Shown here piece after piece: positions 1 to 9,564 of a stretch of DNA of 64,000 bases. A program made the position numbers and the translations under genes. The stretch lies in contig NZ_CP127173.1 of the NCBI RefSeq assembly GCF_030264295.1, positions 7,137,501 to 7,201,500 on the forward strand. Reading direction: 5' to 3'. Below the pieces are notes generated by a model, which ran no database searches, was not told where the DNA came from, and was given only the letters and a program-made list of their open reading frames with translations. This stretch comes from Amycolatopsis nalaikhensis (lineage in GTDB: Bacteria; Actinomycetota; Actinomycetes; Mycobacteriales; Pseudonocardiaceae). How positions within the stretch are numbered: the stretch's first letter is position 1; each line of letters starts with the position of its first letter.

Positions 1-317
1 CGAGCAACATCGCCGCGTGGGGAAACCGCATTCTCGGCGCGGATCCGGAGCTGCCCGGCACCCTGGCGCACACCCGCAGCCCGGTGCTGCACGCGAGCAA
101 GGCGCGGACGCCGTGCCTGAACGTCGCCGGCGCGCTCGACAACTGCACGCCGCCCGGCCAGGCCCGGGAGTTCCACCAGGCCCTGCGCGCGCACGGGGTG
201 CCTTCGGCGCTGGTGATCTACCCGGAGGAAGGCCACGGCGTACGGGCTTTCCCCGCCCAGATCGACTTCCTCGCCCGGGTGCTGCAGTGGTTCGAGCGCT
301 ACATGCCCGCGTCCTGA
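1..317 (+). CDS. S9 family peptidase, C-terminal end (partial)
   Basis: Only the last ~105 residues are inside the window, read from position 3. The frame holds the end of an alpha/beta-hydrolase fold of the S9 (prolyl oligopeptidase/acylaminoacyl peptidase) type: an Asp loop reading GALDNCTPPGQ, and then VIYPEEGHGVR, where Asp and His would be two members of the Ser-Asp-His triad. The catalytic serine lies upstream, outside the window. The enzyme would release acyl-amino acids or short peptides. The gene ends 63 bases before the flavin oxidase and shares its direction, so the first three genes may be one peptide/amino-acid utilisation unit. Family assignment is good; the substrate is unknown. 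Confidence 0.75.
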   Translation, partial: SNIAAWGNRILGADPELPGTLAHTRSPVLHASKARTPCLNVAGALDNCTPPGQAREFHQALRAHGVPSALVIYPEEGHGVRAFPAQIDFLARVLQWFERYMPAS

Positions 318-380
318 CGCGGTGTCGCGCCGGGCGCCCGAAACGGGCGCCACGGTTTTCCGTTCGGTGAAAGGGCAAGC

Positions 381-1658
381 ATGGTGGACGTGGTGGTGAT
401 CGGGGCCGGCGTGATCGGGTCGTCGATCGCGCTCGAGCTCGCGCGGGCGGGGCGGAAGGTCGTCGTGCTCGACCGCGCTCCCGGCGCGGGACAAGGGTCG
501 ACGTCGGCGTCGAGCGCGGTGGTGCGCTTCAACTTCTCGACCGCGGCCGGGGTGGCGATGGCGTGGGAAGCGCAGTTCGGGTGGCGGGACTGGGCCGGGC
601 ACCTCGGCCACGACGTCGGCGACCTGGCGCGGTTCCGCCGGTGCGGTCTGGTCATGCTGGACGTCGACGCGGCACCGCGCGCGTCGTGGCTTCCGCTGTT
701 CGACGAAATCGGTGTCCCCTATGAGGAATGGGATGCTGCGACGCTGGCGGAGCGGATCCCGGGGATCGACACCGGCCGGTACTGGCCGCCGAAACGCCTC
801 GACGACGACGCGTTCTGGGAGGACGCGCCGAGTGCGCTCGGCGGCGTCTTCACCCCGGACGCCGGGTACGTGTCGGATCCGGCGCTGGCCGCGGTCAACC
901 TGGCCGCCGCGGCGGCCGCCGAAGGCGCGGAGTTCCGCTTCCGCGGCACGGTGACGGCCGTGGAGAAGTCGGGCGGGCACGTCGCGGCGGTCCGGCTGGC
1001 GGACGGCACCCGGATCCCGTGCGGGGTCGTCGTGAACGCGGCGGGCCCGTGGTCGGGTGCGGTGAACCGGCTGGCGGGGGTGGGTGCGGACTTCACGGTC
1101 GGCCTGCGTCCGATGCGGCAGGAGGTCGCGCACGTGCCGGTGCCGTCGGGGTACCGCGGGCCCGCCGTCGGGGACCTGGATCTCGGCACCTACTTCCGCG
1201 GTGAGGTCGGCGGCGACCTGCTCGTCGGCGGCACCGAGCCGGAATGCGATCCGCTGCAGTGGGTCGACGACCCCGACGCCGTCGACGTCCACCCGACGGC
1301 CGCGGTGTTCGAGGCCCAGGTGACGCGGGCGGCGCGTCGGCTGCCGGACCTCGCGGTGCCGAACCGCCCGCGCGGCGTCGTGGGGGTCTACGACGTGGCC
1401 GACGACTGGACGCCGATCTACGACCGCACCGACCTCGGCGGCTTCTACGTCGCGATCGGGACCAGCGGCAACCAGTTCAAGAACGCCCCGGTGGTCGGCC
1501 AGGTACTGGCGGAGCTGATCGAACGGGTCGAGAACGGCGCCGACCACGACGTATCGCCGGTGCGGTTCCGCGCGCCACGCACCGGGCTGGAGATCGATCT
1601 GGGAGCGTTTTCCCGGCGGCGCACCAAGAACACGACCTCGGGGACGGTGATGGGCTGA
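381..1658 (+). CDS. FAD-dependent amine/amino-acid oxidase (DAO family)
   Basis: A 425-residue protein of the D-amino-acid/sarcosine oxidase (DAO) family. The N-terminus is a Rossmann dinucleotide-binding fold (VVVIGAGVIGSSIALELARA, residues 4-23, followed by an acidic strand end at VVVLD). The C-terminal flavin-contact region reads FYVAIGTSGNQFKNAP around residue 355. The central region has the mixed sheet typical of sarcosine, dimethylglycine or D-amino-acid oxidases. It would oxidise a secondary amine or D-amino acid to an imine with FAD, probably in the cytoplasm. The stop TGA at 1656-1658 shares its A with the ATG of the following peptidase, so the two are translationally coupled. This pairing suggests oxidation of amino acids released from peptides (inference). 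The exact substrate cannot be read from sequence. Confidence 0.85.
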   Translation: MVDVVVIGAGVIGSSIALELARAGRKVVVLDRAPGAGQGSTSASSAVVRFNFSTAAGVAMAWEAQFGWRDWAGHLGHDVGDLARFRRCGLVMLDVDAAPRASWLPLFDEIGVPYEEWDAATLAERIPGIDTGRYWPPKRLDDDAFWEDAPSALGGVFTPDAGYVSDPALAAVNLAAAAAAEGAEFRFRGTVTAVEKSGGHVAAVRLADGTRIPCGVVVNAAGPWSGAVNRLAGVGADFTVGLRPMRQEVAHVPVPSGYRGPAVGDLDLGTYFRGEVGGDLLVGGTEPECDPLQWVDDPDAVDVHPTAAVFEAQVTRAARRLPDLAVPNRPRGVVGVYDVADDWTPIYDRTDLGGFYVAIGTSGNQFKNAPVVGQVLAELIERVENGADHDVSPVRFRAPRTGLEIDLGAFSRRRTKNTTSGTVMG

Positions 1659-3715
1659 TGGACTACCCGGTGACGAGAACCGTCGATGCCCAGGACACCG
1701 TCATGGGCCTCAGCTTCCCCGATCCCTACCGGTGGCTGGAAGACGACTCCGCGGAAGCGGAAGCGTGGCAGCGGGCGCAGAACTCCCTCACCGACGCGTT
1801 CGTCGAGGGCTGGCCGCACCTGGCCGCGCTTCGGGCCGCGGTCGACCGGTGCGTCGCGGACGGCACCGGCTCGGCCAACTGGATGGTCGAGCCGGCCCCG
1901 CGCTTCGCCGGCGGCCGCTGGTTCCGCCTCGACCGGACGCCCGCACCGGACTACCCGGACCGGGCGGCCCTCGTGGTCTCCGACCGCGCGGAAGGCCCCG
2001 GGCGGGTGCTCTACGACCCCAACCACGACGGCACCCGGCAGATCTCGTGGATCACGCCCGCCCCGGACGGGCGGACGGTCGCACTCGGGGTCTGCGAGGG
2101 CGGCTCGGAACTCGGCGAGATCTGGTTGCTGGACGCCGAAACCGGCGCTCGGCTGCCGGACCGGATCCCCCAGCCGACGATGGGGCCGCTGGTCACCCCG
2201 CAGTGGCTGCCGGACAGCTCCGGGTTCTTCTACACGGCGGGCGACCTGTCCGCGGAGTCGTTCGCCTTCCGGGTCTACTTCCACCCGGTCGGCGGCGAGC
2301 CCGCCACCGAACCCGAACCGATCGAGATCCCCCACGGACCGACCGTCCAGGTGGCCGCGGACGGCAAGTACGCCGTCGTGACCGCCGTCTGGCCGCTCCC
2401 GCAGTACGTGTGCGACCTGCCGGACCGATCGTGGCGGCCGTTCGTCCAGGGACTCGACGCCTCGGTGGTGGGCGTCATCGACGGCGACCGTTACGTCGCG
2501 GTCACCAACCACGGCGCACCGCGCGGCCGGATCGTCGCGATCCCGTTCGACGCGCCGGCGCCCTCGGACCCGGCCACCTGGCTCGAGCTGGTCCCGGAAT
2601 CCGGTCGTGTGCTCGGCCAGGTTCGGCTGATCGGCGGCCGCCTGGCCGTCACCGGCTCGGTCGACACCGAAGCGCGCGCCTGGGTCTTCGACCGCGACGG
2701 ACGGGAACTCGAAGAGGTACCGCTGCCCGGCCGGGGCGCGCTGCCGCTCGAGGTGCTCCCGACCGCCGCCATCGCGCCGGACGGCCACCCGGACGAGTTC
2801 GTCTTCCTGTTCTCGACGCCCACGTCGTCGCCCGGGCTGTACCGCTACCGCCTGGGCTCCGGGCAGGTGGACACGCTGCGGGCCCCGCGCGTAAACCTCC
2901 CCGGCGCGACGGTCTCACTCCGCTGGGCGCGGTCCGCGGACGGCACCGAAGTGCCCTACCACCTCGTGCTGCCGGGAAGTGTGGACAGCAGCCGGCCACT
3001 GCCGACGCTCGTCACCGCCTACGGTGGCGGCCGGGTCGCGTGGCCGGCGCAGTTCCCCGGCCCGGTGGCGGCGTTCGTCGAGGCCGGTGGCGCGCTGGTC
3101 ATCTCCCACCAGCGCGGCGGCGGCGACCTCGGCTCCGACTGGGCCGACGCCGGGCGTCTCAAGCACAAGCAGAACAGCTACGACGACCTCTACGCGATCG
3201 CCGGACACCTCGTCGCCACCGGGGTGACCACCCCCGGCCGGCTCGCGGTGACCGGCTGGAGCAACGGCGGGATCATGGCCGGGACCGCTTTCGCGCAACG
3301 CCCGGATCTGTGGGCGGCGGTGGTGGCCCAGTGCCCGGTCCTCGACATCATCGGCTGCCACCGGCACCCCTACGGCCGGTTCGCCATCACCGCGGAGTTC
3401 GGCGACCTCGGCGACCCGGACGACGTCGCCCGCCTCGCCGGGATGTCGCCGTACCAGCTCGTCGAGGACGACGTGGCCTACCCGGCGCTCTACGTGCACG
3501 CGGGCGGCGCCGACGTCGCGTGCCCGCCCGGACCGACGCGCAAGTTCATCGCGCGGGCCCAGGCCGCGAAGGGAGCCACGGCACCGGTGTTGCTCCGCGT
3601 CTGGGAGAACGTCGGGCACGGAACGGCCACGAGCAGGTCCGAAGGCGTCACCCACGTGACGCACTGGCTGGCCTTCCTGATGCGACGGATGGGCCTCGTG
3701 CCGCGGCCGTCGTGA
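1658..3715 (+). CDS. Prolyl oligopeptidase family serine peptidase
   Basis: A 685-residue S9A-type peptidase. The first ~400 residues (starting MDYPVTRTVDAQDTVMGLSF, then PYRWLEDD) match the beta-propeller prolyl oligopeptidase N-terminus, and the last ~270 form the hydrolase. The nucleophile is Ser535 in GWSNGG. The acid is probably Asp619 in GGADVACPP and the base His654 in NVGHGTA. The start was chosen at the ATG overlapping the previous stop by one base; a longer open frame upstream is only a shadow of the oxidase. No signal peptide is visible, so it should cleave short proline-containing peptides in the cytoplasm. It is the second S9 enzyme in the first 4 kb. Confidence 0.88.
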   Translation: MDYPVTRTVDAQDTVMGLSFPDPYRWLEDDSAEAEAWQRAQNSLTDAFVEGWPHLAALRAAVDRCVADGTGSANWMVEPAPRFAGGRWFRLDRTPAPDYPDRAALVVSDRAEGPGRVLYDPNHDGTRQISWITPAPDGRTVALGVCEGGSELGEIWLLDAETGARLPDRIPQPTMGPLVTPQWLPDSSGFFYTAGDLSAESFAFRVYFHPVGGEPATEPEPIEIPHGPTVQVAADGKYAVVTAVWPLPQYVCDLPDRSWRPFVQGLDASVVGVIDGDRYVAVTNHGAPRGRIVAIPFDAPAPSDPATWLELVPESGRVLGQVRLIGGRLAVTGSVDTEARAWVFDRDGRELEEVPLPGRGALPLEVLPTAAIAPDGHPDEFVFLFSTPTSSPGLYRYRLGSGQVDTLRAPRVNLPGATVSLRWARSADGTEVPYHLVLPGSVDSSRPLPTLVTAYGGGRVAWPAQFPGPVAAFVEAGGALVISHQRGGGDLGSDWADAGRLKHKQNSYDDLYAIAGHLVATGVTTPGRLAVTGWSNGGIMAGTAFAQRPDLWAAVVAQCPVLDIIGCHRHPYGRFAITAEFGDLGDPDDVARLAGMSPYQLVEDDVAYPALYVHAGGADVACPPGPTRKFIARAQAAKGATAPVLLRVWENVGHGTATSRSEGVTHVTHWLAFLMRRMGLVPRPS

Positions 3716-3747
3716 CCGGCGCTCGGGCCGAGCACCTACCACGCTCT

Positions 3748-3776
3748 ACTAACGACCGATAGTATCGCCTGGTCGT
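3748..3776. promoter_or_regulatory. Palindromic operator candidate before the Crp/Fnr gene
   Basis: ACTA (3748-3751) and TAGT (3760-3763) form arms in a CTAAC-N5-ATAGT arrangement. This resembles the CTAAC-N5-TTAGT sites at 15603 and 17256. A second, overlapping repeat is ACGACC (3752-3757) with GGTCGT (3771-3776). The region sits 26-54 bases before the chosen ATG at 3802. The repeats are read directly; the binding protein is not known. Confidence 0.35.
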
Positions 3777-3801
3777 GCACGGTGGCGCGAGGAGGTTCTC
3801 C

Positions 3802-4533
3802 ATGACGACGGCCCACTCCGAGCCCCGTCCGGGCTGCGGTGACCGCTCGCCCGCGGTGTCGATCACCTCACCGTTCCTGCTGACTGAGGACCCGTCGATC
3901 TCCGAAAGCATCGCGGCGCTGGGCGAGCCTCGCTGCTATCGCGCCGGCGAGTTCGTCTATCGCCAGGGCTCGACGTCGGAGTACTTCTACCAGGTGGTGC
4001 ACGGGAGGCTGCGGCTCTACCTCACCCGCGCGGACGGCTCCGAGCGGGTGCTGTCCTACGCCGAGCCGGGTGCCGGGTTCGGGGAGTCGACCTGCTTCGA
4101 CGGCCTCCCGCGCTACGCCTCCTGCGTCGCGATCACCGACAGTGAAGTCCTGGCCATCAGCCTGCGGGCGATCGTCGACGCGGGGCGGCACCGGCCGGAC
4201 ATCCTGCTCGAGATGACCCGGCGGGTCTCGCGGAAGTCGCGGCTGTTCGCGATGCACGTCGCCGCCGACGGCCTGCCCGCGCACGGCCGGGTCGCCCTGC
4301 TGTTCGACCACCTGGTCGAGGCCTACGGCGTCGTCCAGGCCGACGGGTCGGTCCGGCTGCGGGTGCAGTATTCGCTGGACGAGCTGGCGTTGCTGGTCGG
4401 GGTGACCAGGGTGACCATGAGCCGCGTGCTGGCCCAGTTCGTCGAGGACGACATCGTGCGCCGGCACGGGCGGGAACTCGTGCTGCCGAACCTCCCCGCG
4501 CTGCGGGAGGTCGCGGGCGACTACCGGCCCTGA
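3802..4533 (+). CDS. Crp/Fnr family transcriptional regulator
   Basis: A 243-residue regulator. An N-terminal cyclic-nucleotide-binding-like beta-roll (about residues 30-140, with FVYRQGSTSEYFYQVVHGRL and PGAGFGESTCFDG) is followed by a C-terminal winged helix whose recognition helix lies in LALLVGVTRVTMSRVLAQF (about residues 194-212). The ATG at 3802 was preferred over an in-frame GTG at 3775 because a strong GAGGAGG ribosome site lies just before it. No cysteine cluster like that of Fnr is visible, so oxygen sensing through Fe-S is unlikely; the ligand is unknown. It sits directly upstream of the indolepyruvate oxidoreductase block and could control it (inference). Confidence 0.88.
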   Translation: MTTAHSEPRPGCGDRSPAVSITSPFLLTEDPSISESIAALGEPRCYRAGEFVYRQGSTSEYFYQVVHGRLRLYLTRADGSERVLSYAEPGAGFGESTCFDGLPRYASCVAITDSEVLAISLRAIVDAGRHRPDILLEMTRRVSRKSRLFAMHVAADGLPAHGRVALLFDHLVEAYGVVQADGSVRLRVQYSLDELALLVGVTRVTMSRVLAQFVEDDIVRRHGRELVLPNLPALREVAGDYRP

Positions 4534-4545
4534 CCGGAATTCACC

Positions 4546-4564
4546 CGCCGGGTTCGCCCCGGCG
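4546..4564 (+). terminator. Stem-loop after the Crp/Fnr gene
   Basis: CGCCGGG (4546-4552) and CCCGGCG (4558-4564) form a perfect 7-bp stem with a 5-base loop, 12 bases after the regulator stop. There is no T-run, which is usual for high-GC actinomycetes. It would separate the regulator transcript from the following operon. Confidence 0.45.
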
Positions 4565-4643
4565 TATCGCGTGTTACGGACAACCCGGCTGTCGCGGAGA
4601 GACGCTCTCGGTCACTCGTCGCCTACGAAGACCTGGAGCGTGC

Positions 4644-7600
4644 ATGACGATCGACGGCCACCCGGCCCCACCACACCGGCGTCGCGCTGGACGACCGGTT
4701 CCGGCTCGAGGAGGGCCGCGTCTTCCTCACCGGCGTGCAGGCGCTGGTCCGCGCCCCGGTGGACCAGGCCCGGCGGGACCGCCGCGCCGGACTCCGGACG
4801 GGCACCTTCATCACCGGGTACCCGGGCTCGCCGCTGGGTGGTTACGACCTCGCGCTCAAGCAGAACCGCCGGCTCCTCGCCGAGCACGACATCGTGCACC
4901 GGATGGGCCAGAACGAGGAACTCGCCGCCTCGGCGCTCATGGGCACGCAGCTGCTGGAGCGTTACCCGCACAGCCGCTTCGACGGGGTGACGGGCTTCTG
5001 GTACGGCAAAGGCCCGGGCCTGGACCGCGCGGGGGACTCGCTGCGCCACGGCAACTTCGGCGGCACGACCACCCACGGCGCCGTCGTCATCCTCAGCGGC
5101 GAAGACCACGAAGCGAAGAGCTCTTCGCTGCCGTACGAGCAGGAGTACGCGTTCGCCCACGCCGGCATCCCGGTGCTCTACCCGTCCTCGGTGGCGGAGT
5201 TCCTCACCTACACCCAGCACGCGGTCGCGATGTCCCGCTTCTCCGGCTGCTGGGTCGCGATGAAGCTCATCGGCCAGCTGTGCGACGGCGGCCAGACCAT
5301 CGACCTCTCGCCCGATCAGCACCGGATCGTGGTGCCCGAGTTCGAAATCGACGGCAAGCCCTTCCGCAAGCGGCAGGACCACCAGTTCTTCCCCGGCGCG
5401 GTGGTCGAGACCGAGCGGCACGTGTTCACCGAGCGCCACCCGGCCGCGATCGCCTACGTCCGGGCCAACGGCCTCGACGACGTCCCGGTCCGCGGCTCCG
5501 GCGACACCCTCGGCCTGATCGCCGCCGGGAAGAGCTACGCCGACACCCGGCAGGCGTTCAACGACCTCGGGATCGGTGAAGAGGATCTGCGTGCGGCCGG
5601 GATCCGGCTGATCAAGGTCGGCGCGCTGTACCCGCTCGACGGCGACTTCATCCGCTCGGCGACGGCGGGGCTCGACGAGGTCCTCGTCGTCGAGGAAAAG
5701 CGCCCCATCCTCGAAGACGCCGTGAAGGCCGCGGTGTGCAACCTCGCGGCCGCACCGCGGGTGCACGGCAAGCGCGATCTCGACGGCAAGCCCCGCTTCG
5801 CCGAGTACGGCAGTCTCGACGCCGACGCCGTCGCCACCGGGCTGGCTCCGATCCTGCGGGCCCGGATCCGCGAGCGCGTCAGCATCACCCGCCGCGTCGA
5901 CGAGCTGGAGAAGACGCGTGCGCGTGACTACGCGGCCACGGCCAAGCGCGCGCCCAACTACTGCTCGGGCTGCCCGCACAACGTCTCGACGAAGGTCCTC
6001 GACGGCCAGGTCGCGTGGGGTGCGCCCGGCTGCCACATCTTCGCCGCCATCATGGACCAGCCGGAGCGGCGCATCGACGCGACGTTCCCGCTCGGCGGCG
6101 AAGGCGTGGCCTGGATCGGCCTGAGCCCGTTCACCGACCGGGACCACGTCATCCAGAACCAGGGCGACGGCAGCCTGTTCCACTCCAGCTACCTGAGCAT
6201 CCGGTTCTCCATCGCCGCCGGCGTGAAGATGACCTACCGGATCCTCTACAACGGCGCGGTCGCCAACACCGGTGCGCAGGAGCCGATCGGGGCGTCCGAC
6301 GTCCCCAAGCTGACCCAGCTCCTCGCGCTCGAAGGCGTCACCAAGATCGCGATCATCGCGGAGGACCCGAAGGTCTACCGCAAGGCCGACCTGCCCTCGA
6401 TCGCGTCCGTGCACGGCGCCGACGCGGTCGAGACGGTGCTGCGCGACCTGGAGCAGACCGATGGCGTCACGATCTTCCTCTACGACGGCGAGTGCGCGAA
6501 CGAGCGCCGTCGTCGCCGCAAGCGCGGCACCGCCCCGAAAGCGAGCAAGTTCGTCGTCATCAACGAAGACGTGTGCGAGAACTGCGGTGACTGCGGCGAA
6601 CTCACCAACTGCATGTCGCTGCACAAGAACGACACGGAGTTCGGCCCGAAGACCCAGGTGCACCAGTCCTCGTGCAACCAGGACCACTCGTGCTTGAAGG
6701 GCGACTGCCCCTCCTTCCTGACGGTGTACAGCGAGGACGGCCTCGCCAAGCCCGCTTACACCGCGGTGGAAGCCGCCGAGCTGCCGGAGCCGGATCTGCC
6801 GGTGCTGGACCGGCCGTACCACGTGTTCATCCCCGGCGTCGGCGGCACCGGCGTGCTGACGTTGAACTCCATGCTCGCGTGGGCCGCGCTCATCGACGGC
6901 GCCGAGGCGGTCAGCTACGACCAGACCGGGGCCGCCCAGAAGTGGGGTGCGGTGCTCAGCAGCCTGGTGCTCAGCCCGCGCGGCACCCGCGTCGCCGGCA
7001 ACAAGGTCGGGATCGCCAAGGCCGACCTCTACCTCGCGGCCGACGCCATGGCCGCGGCCGACCCGGTGAACCTGGACCGCTGCTCGCCCGAGCACACCGC
7101 GGCCGTGATCAACACCGGGCTGCTGCCCAGCGGCGAGATGATCCGCAACAGCCGGCTGGAGGTCTCGGTCGACCCGATGGCCGACGCGGTCACCCGCTTC
7201 AGCTCGCGAGTGGTCACCGTGGACGCCCGCGCGATCGCCGAGACGGTGTTCGGCGACCACCTGGCCACGAACATGGTCACCCTCGGCGCCGCCTACCAAG
7301 CCGGGCTGCTCCCCATCTCCGCCACGGCGATCGAAAGCGCGATCGAGCTCGAACGGCACCGCGAAGGTCCAGAACTTGCAGGCTTTCCGGTACGGCAGGC
7401 TGGCCATGAGCGACCCGGGCCGGGTGCGCGACCTGATCTCGCCGCCTGCGCGGGACGCCGACGCCGAGCGGCGGCACAACCGGGAACTGCTGAGGGAGAA
7501 TGACCGCGCCGCCTACGACTCCCTGAACGAGCGCGTCCGCGGACTGTCCGAAGAGGACCGGCGGCTGCTGGCCGTGCGGATCGCGGAGCTCATCGCCTAC

Positions 7601-8218
7601 CAGGACGTCGACTACGCCCGGCGCTATGTCGACATCGTCCTCGACGTCGCGGAACGCGAACGCGCGAAGCTGGGGGAGCGGACCGGGCTGGTGATCACCC
7701 GGGAGGTGATCCGCAACCTGTACAAGCTCATGGCGTACAAGGACGAGTACGAAGTCGCCCGGCTGCACCTGCGCGCGAGCCGGGAGCAGAAAGCGGCGAG
7801 CGTCTTCGCCGGAACGACGAAGGTCAAGTACAACCTGCACCCGCCGATGCTGCGGGCGATGGGGATGAAGAACAAGATCTCGGTCTCCGAGCGGTGGCTC
7901 AACCCCGCCTTCACCGCGCTGACCCGGCTGCGACGCCTGCGCGGAACGTGGTTCGACCCGTTCGGACGCGACCGGGTGCGCAAGGAGGAACGCCGTCTCA
8001 TCGGCTGGTACACCGACCTCGTCCGGTCCGCGATGGACGAACTGAAACTGCAGAACAAGGCCGCGGTGCTCGACATCGCACGGCTTCCCGACGGCATCCG
8101 CGGCTACGAAGACGTCAAGCTGCGCTCGGCCGCGGAAGCCACCGCGCACGCCGAAGTGCTTCGCGGACGGCTCGCGAACACGTTGTCCCTGCCCCTGCTG
8201 ACGAACACGGAGAACTGA
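4644..8218 (+). CDS. Indolepyruvate ferredoxin oxidoreductase, fused subunits, two frameshifts
   Basis: Catalyses aryl-pyruvate + CoA + oxidised ferredoxin to aryl-acetyl-CoA + CO2. Restored length is ~1190 residues, the usual size of the fused actinobacterial enzyme. Seen in order: thiamine-enzyme pyrimidine region (TGYPGSPLGGYDLAL), CSGCPHN near residue 440, a pyrophosphate-binding domain, a ferredoxin-like cluster loop CENCGDCGELTNC near residue 643 and CNQDHSCLKGDCP, the gamma domain PGVGGTGVLTLN near 728, and a long C-terminal domain. The sequence is interrupted twice. One extra C in the C-run near 4665-4669 separates the ATG at 4644 from TGVALDDRFRLEEG. One extra G near 7351 moves the last 280 residues, starting LQAFRYGRLA, to another frame. 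The surviving open frames are 4735-7503 and 7376-8218. Both shifts are +1 and probably sequencing errors; real inactivation cannot be excluded. Confidence 0.85.
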
Positions 8219-8223
8219 CCGAC

Positions 8224-9564
8224 ATGCCCGACACCACCACCGACTTCACCGGCGACTTCGACAAGGACTCAGCGCTCGCTTCGGAGCACTTCGCGGCCAT
8301 CGACGTGGAGATCGCCGCGCTGCCGCCGAAGCCCGAGCGCACCGAAGACCAGCAGGCGCAGGCCGACGCGATCCTCGACCGAGGCCGCGTCACCCGGGAG
8401 CGGTTCCTCGCCCGGCACGTCGAGGCGGTCTACGACGCGGTCACCGACCACTGCACCCGCACCCTGCGCGTCGCCGAGCTGGCCTACGCGGTCGCCGAGC
8501 TCGTGCCCGGTCTCGTGCCGACCCGGGCCCGCATCGCCGAAGAGCGCCGGTATCCGCAGAAGCACAAGGAGGGCTGGGAGTTCGACCAGGGAATCCTCAT
8601 CTCCCGGGTGCTCGACAACGCGCGCACCGGCTACCACCTCATGCACGCCATGGCACAGCCGCGGCGCGAAGCGCTCGAGCTGCTCGACGAGCTGCGCCGG
8701 ACCGATCGCGTCGACCTGGGCACCAGCCTGGTCGAGCGGCGCGGCAACGTCGGGCACCTGACGATCCAGCACCACAAGTACCTCAACGCCGAGGACGACG
8801 AGTCCACCGCCGCGATGGAGACCGCGACGGACCTGATCCTGCTGGACGACCGCATCGAGGTCGGCGTGCTGCGCGGTGCCGAGGCCGTGCACCCCAAGTA
8901 CGCCGGCCGCCGCGTCTTCGACAGCGGCGTGAACCTGACCCGGCTCTACCACGGCGAGGTCTCGCTGATCGAGTTCTTCATCGAACGCGAGATGGGCCTG
9001 ATCACCAAGTGGTACCGGGGGCACTCCCTGGGGGCGGGGGAGGTGTCGATCGTCGAAAACCGCCACGAGAAGCCGTGGATCGCCGCCGTCGACACCCACG
9101 CCATCGGCGGCGGCTGCCAGTTCCTGCTGGTCATGGACCGGGTGGTCGCCCGCTCGGGCGCCTTCGTGAACCTGCCGGCCCGCAAGGAGGGCTTCCTGCC
9201 CGGCTGCGGGAACATGCGGCTGCCGCGGTTCGTCGGCGAGAAGGTGGCCCGCCAGGGCATCTTCTTCAACCGCGACATCTACGTCGATTCCCCGGAGGGC
9301 CGGCAGATCGTCGACGACCTGGTGACCGACGAAGCCGGGATGCAGGCCGCGATCGCCGACGCCGTCGACGCGCTGACCGCCACCGGCTCGGTCGGCGTCA
9401 ACGCCAACCGCACCCAGCTGCGCGTCGCGGCCGAACCCCTGGAGACGTTCCGCCACTACATGGCCAACCTGGCCATCGGCCAGGCCCGCTGCATGTACTC
9501 CCCGGCGATCATCCGCAACCTCGAGCTGGCCTGGGACCCGAAGCGCCGCGGCGGCGTCAAGTGA
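8224..9564 (+). CDS. DpgC-like cofactor-free dioxygenase (crotonase superfamily)
   Basis: A 446-residue protein resembling DpgC, the (3,5-dihydroxyphenyl)acetyl-CoA 1,2-dioxygenase of glycopeptide biosynthesis. DpgC uses O2 without metal or flavin to turn an aryl-acetyl-CoA into an aryl-glyoxylate. Shared features: a ~190-residue helical N-terminal extension, NLTRLYHGEVSLIEFF, the arginine in KWYRGH (Arg265), and the oxyanion-hole loop HAIGGGCQ (residues 292-299) with Gln299, followed by LPARKEGFLPGCGNMRLPRF. Ordinary enoyl-CoA hydratases lack the N-terminal extension. No DpgA, DpgB or DpgD genes are nearby, so glycopeptide synthesis is not the role. It lies 5 bases after an enzyme that makes aryl-acetyl-CoA, which would be its natural substrate (inference). 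Its GTG-coupled neighbour is a thioesterase. Confidence 0.8.
   Translation: MPDTTTDFTGDFDKDSALASEHFAAIDVEIAALPPKPERTEDQQAQADAILDRGRVTRERFLARHVEAVYDAVTDHCTRTLRVAELAYAVAELVPGLVPTRARIAEERRYPQKHKEGWEFDQGILISRVLDNARTGYHLMHAMAQPRREALELLDELRRTDRVDLGTSLVERRGNVGHLTIQHHKYLNAEDDESTAAMETATDLILLDDRIEVGVLRGAEAVHPKYAGRRVFDSGVNLTRLYHGEVSLIEFFIEREMGLITKWYRGHSLGAGEVSIVENRHEKPWIAAVDTHAIGGGCQFLLVMDRVVARSGAFVNLPARKEGFLPGCGNMRLPRFVGEKVARQGIFFNRDIYVDSPEGRQIVDDLVTDEAGMQAAIADAVDALTATGSVGVNANRTQLRVAAEPLETFRHYMANLAIGQARCMYSPAIIRNLELAWDPKRRGGVK

Noticed and set aside
1244..1657. Upstream extension of the prolyl oligopeptidase frame (open from 1244)
   Set aside because: The added residues are Arg/Gly/Pro-rich shadow sequence of the oxidase gene; the family N-terminus begins at ATG 1658.
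4612..7479. Very long minus-strand ORF (955 codons)
   Set aside because: It is antisense to the oxidoreductase with the His/Val/Arg/Gly bias of a high-GC shadow frame and no family motifs.
8224..9564. Part of a glycopeptide (vancomycin-type) biosynthetic cluster
   Set aside because: No type III PKS (DpgA), DpgB/DpgD, P450 or peptide synthetase gene is in the window; the neighbours are catabolic.
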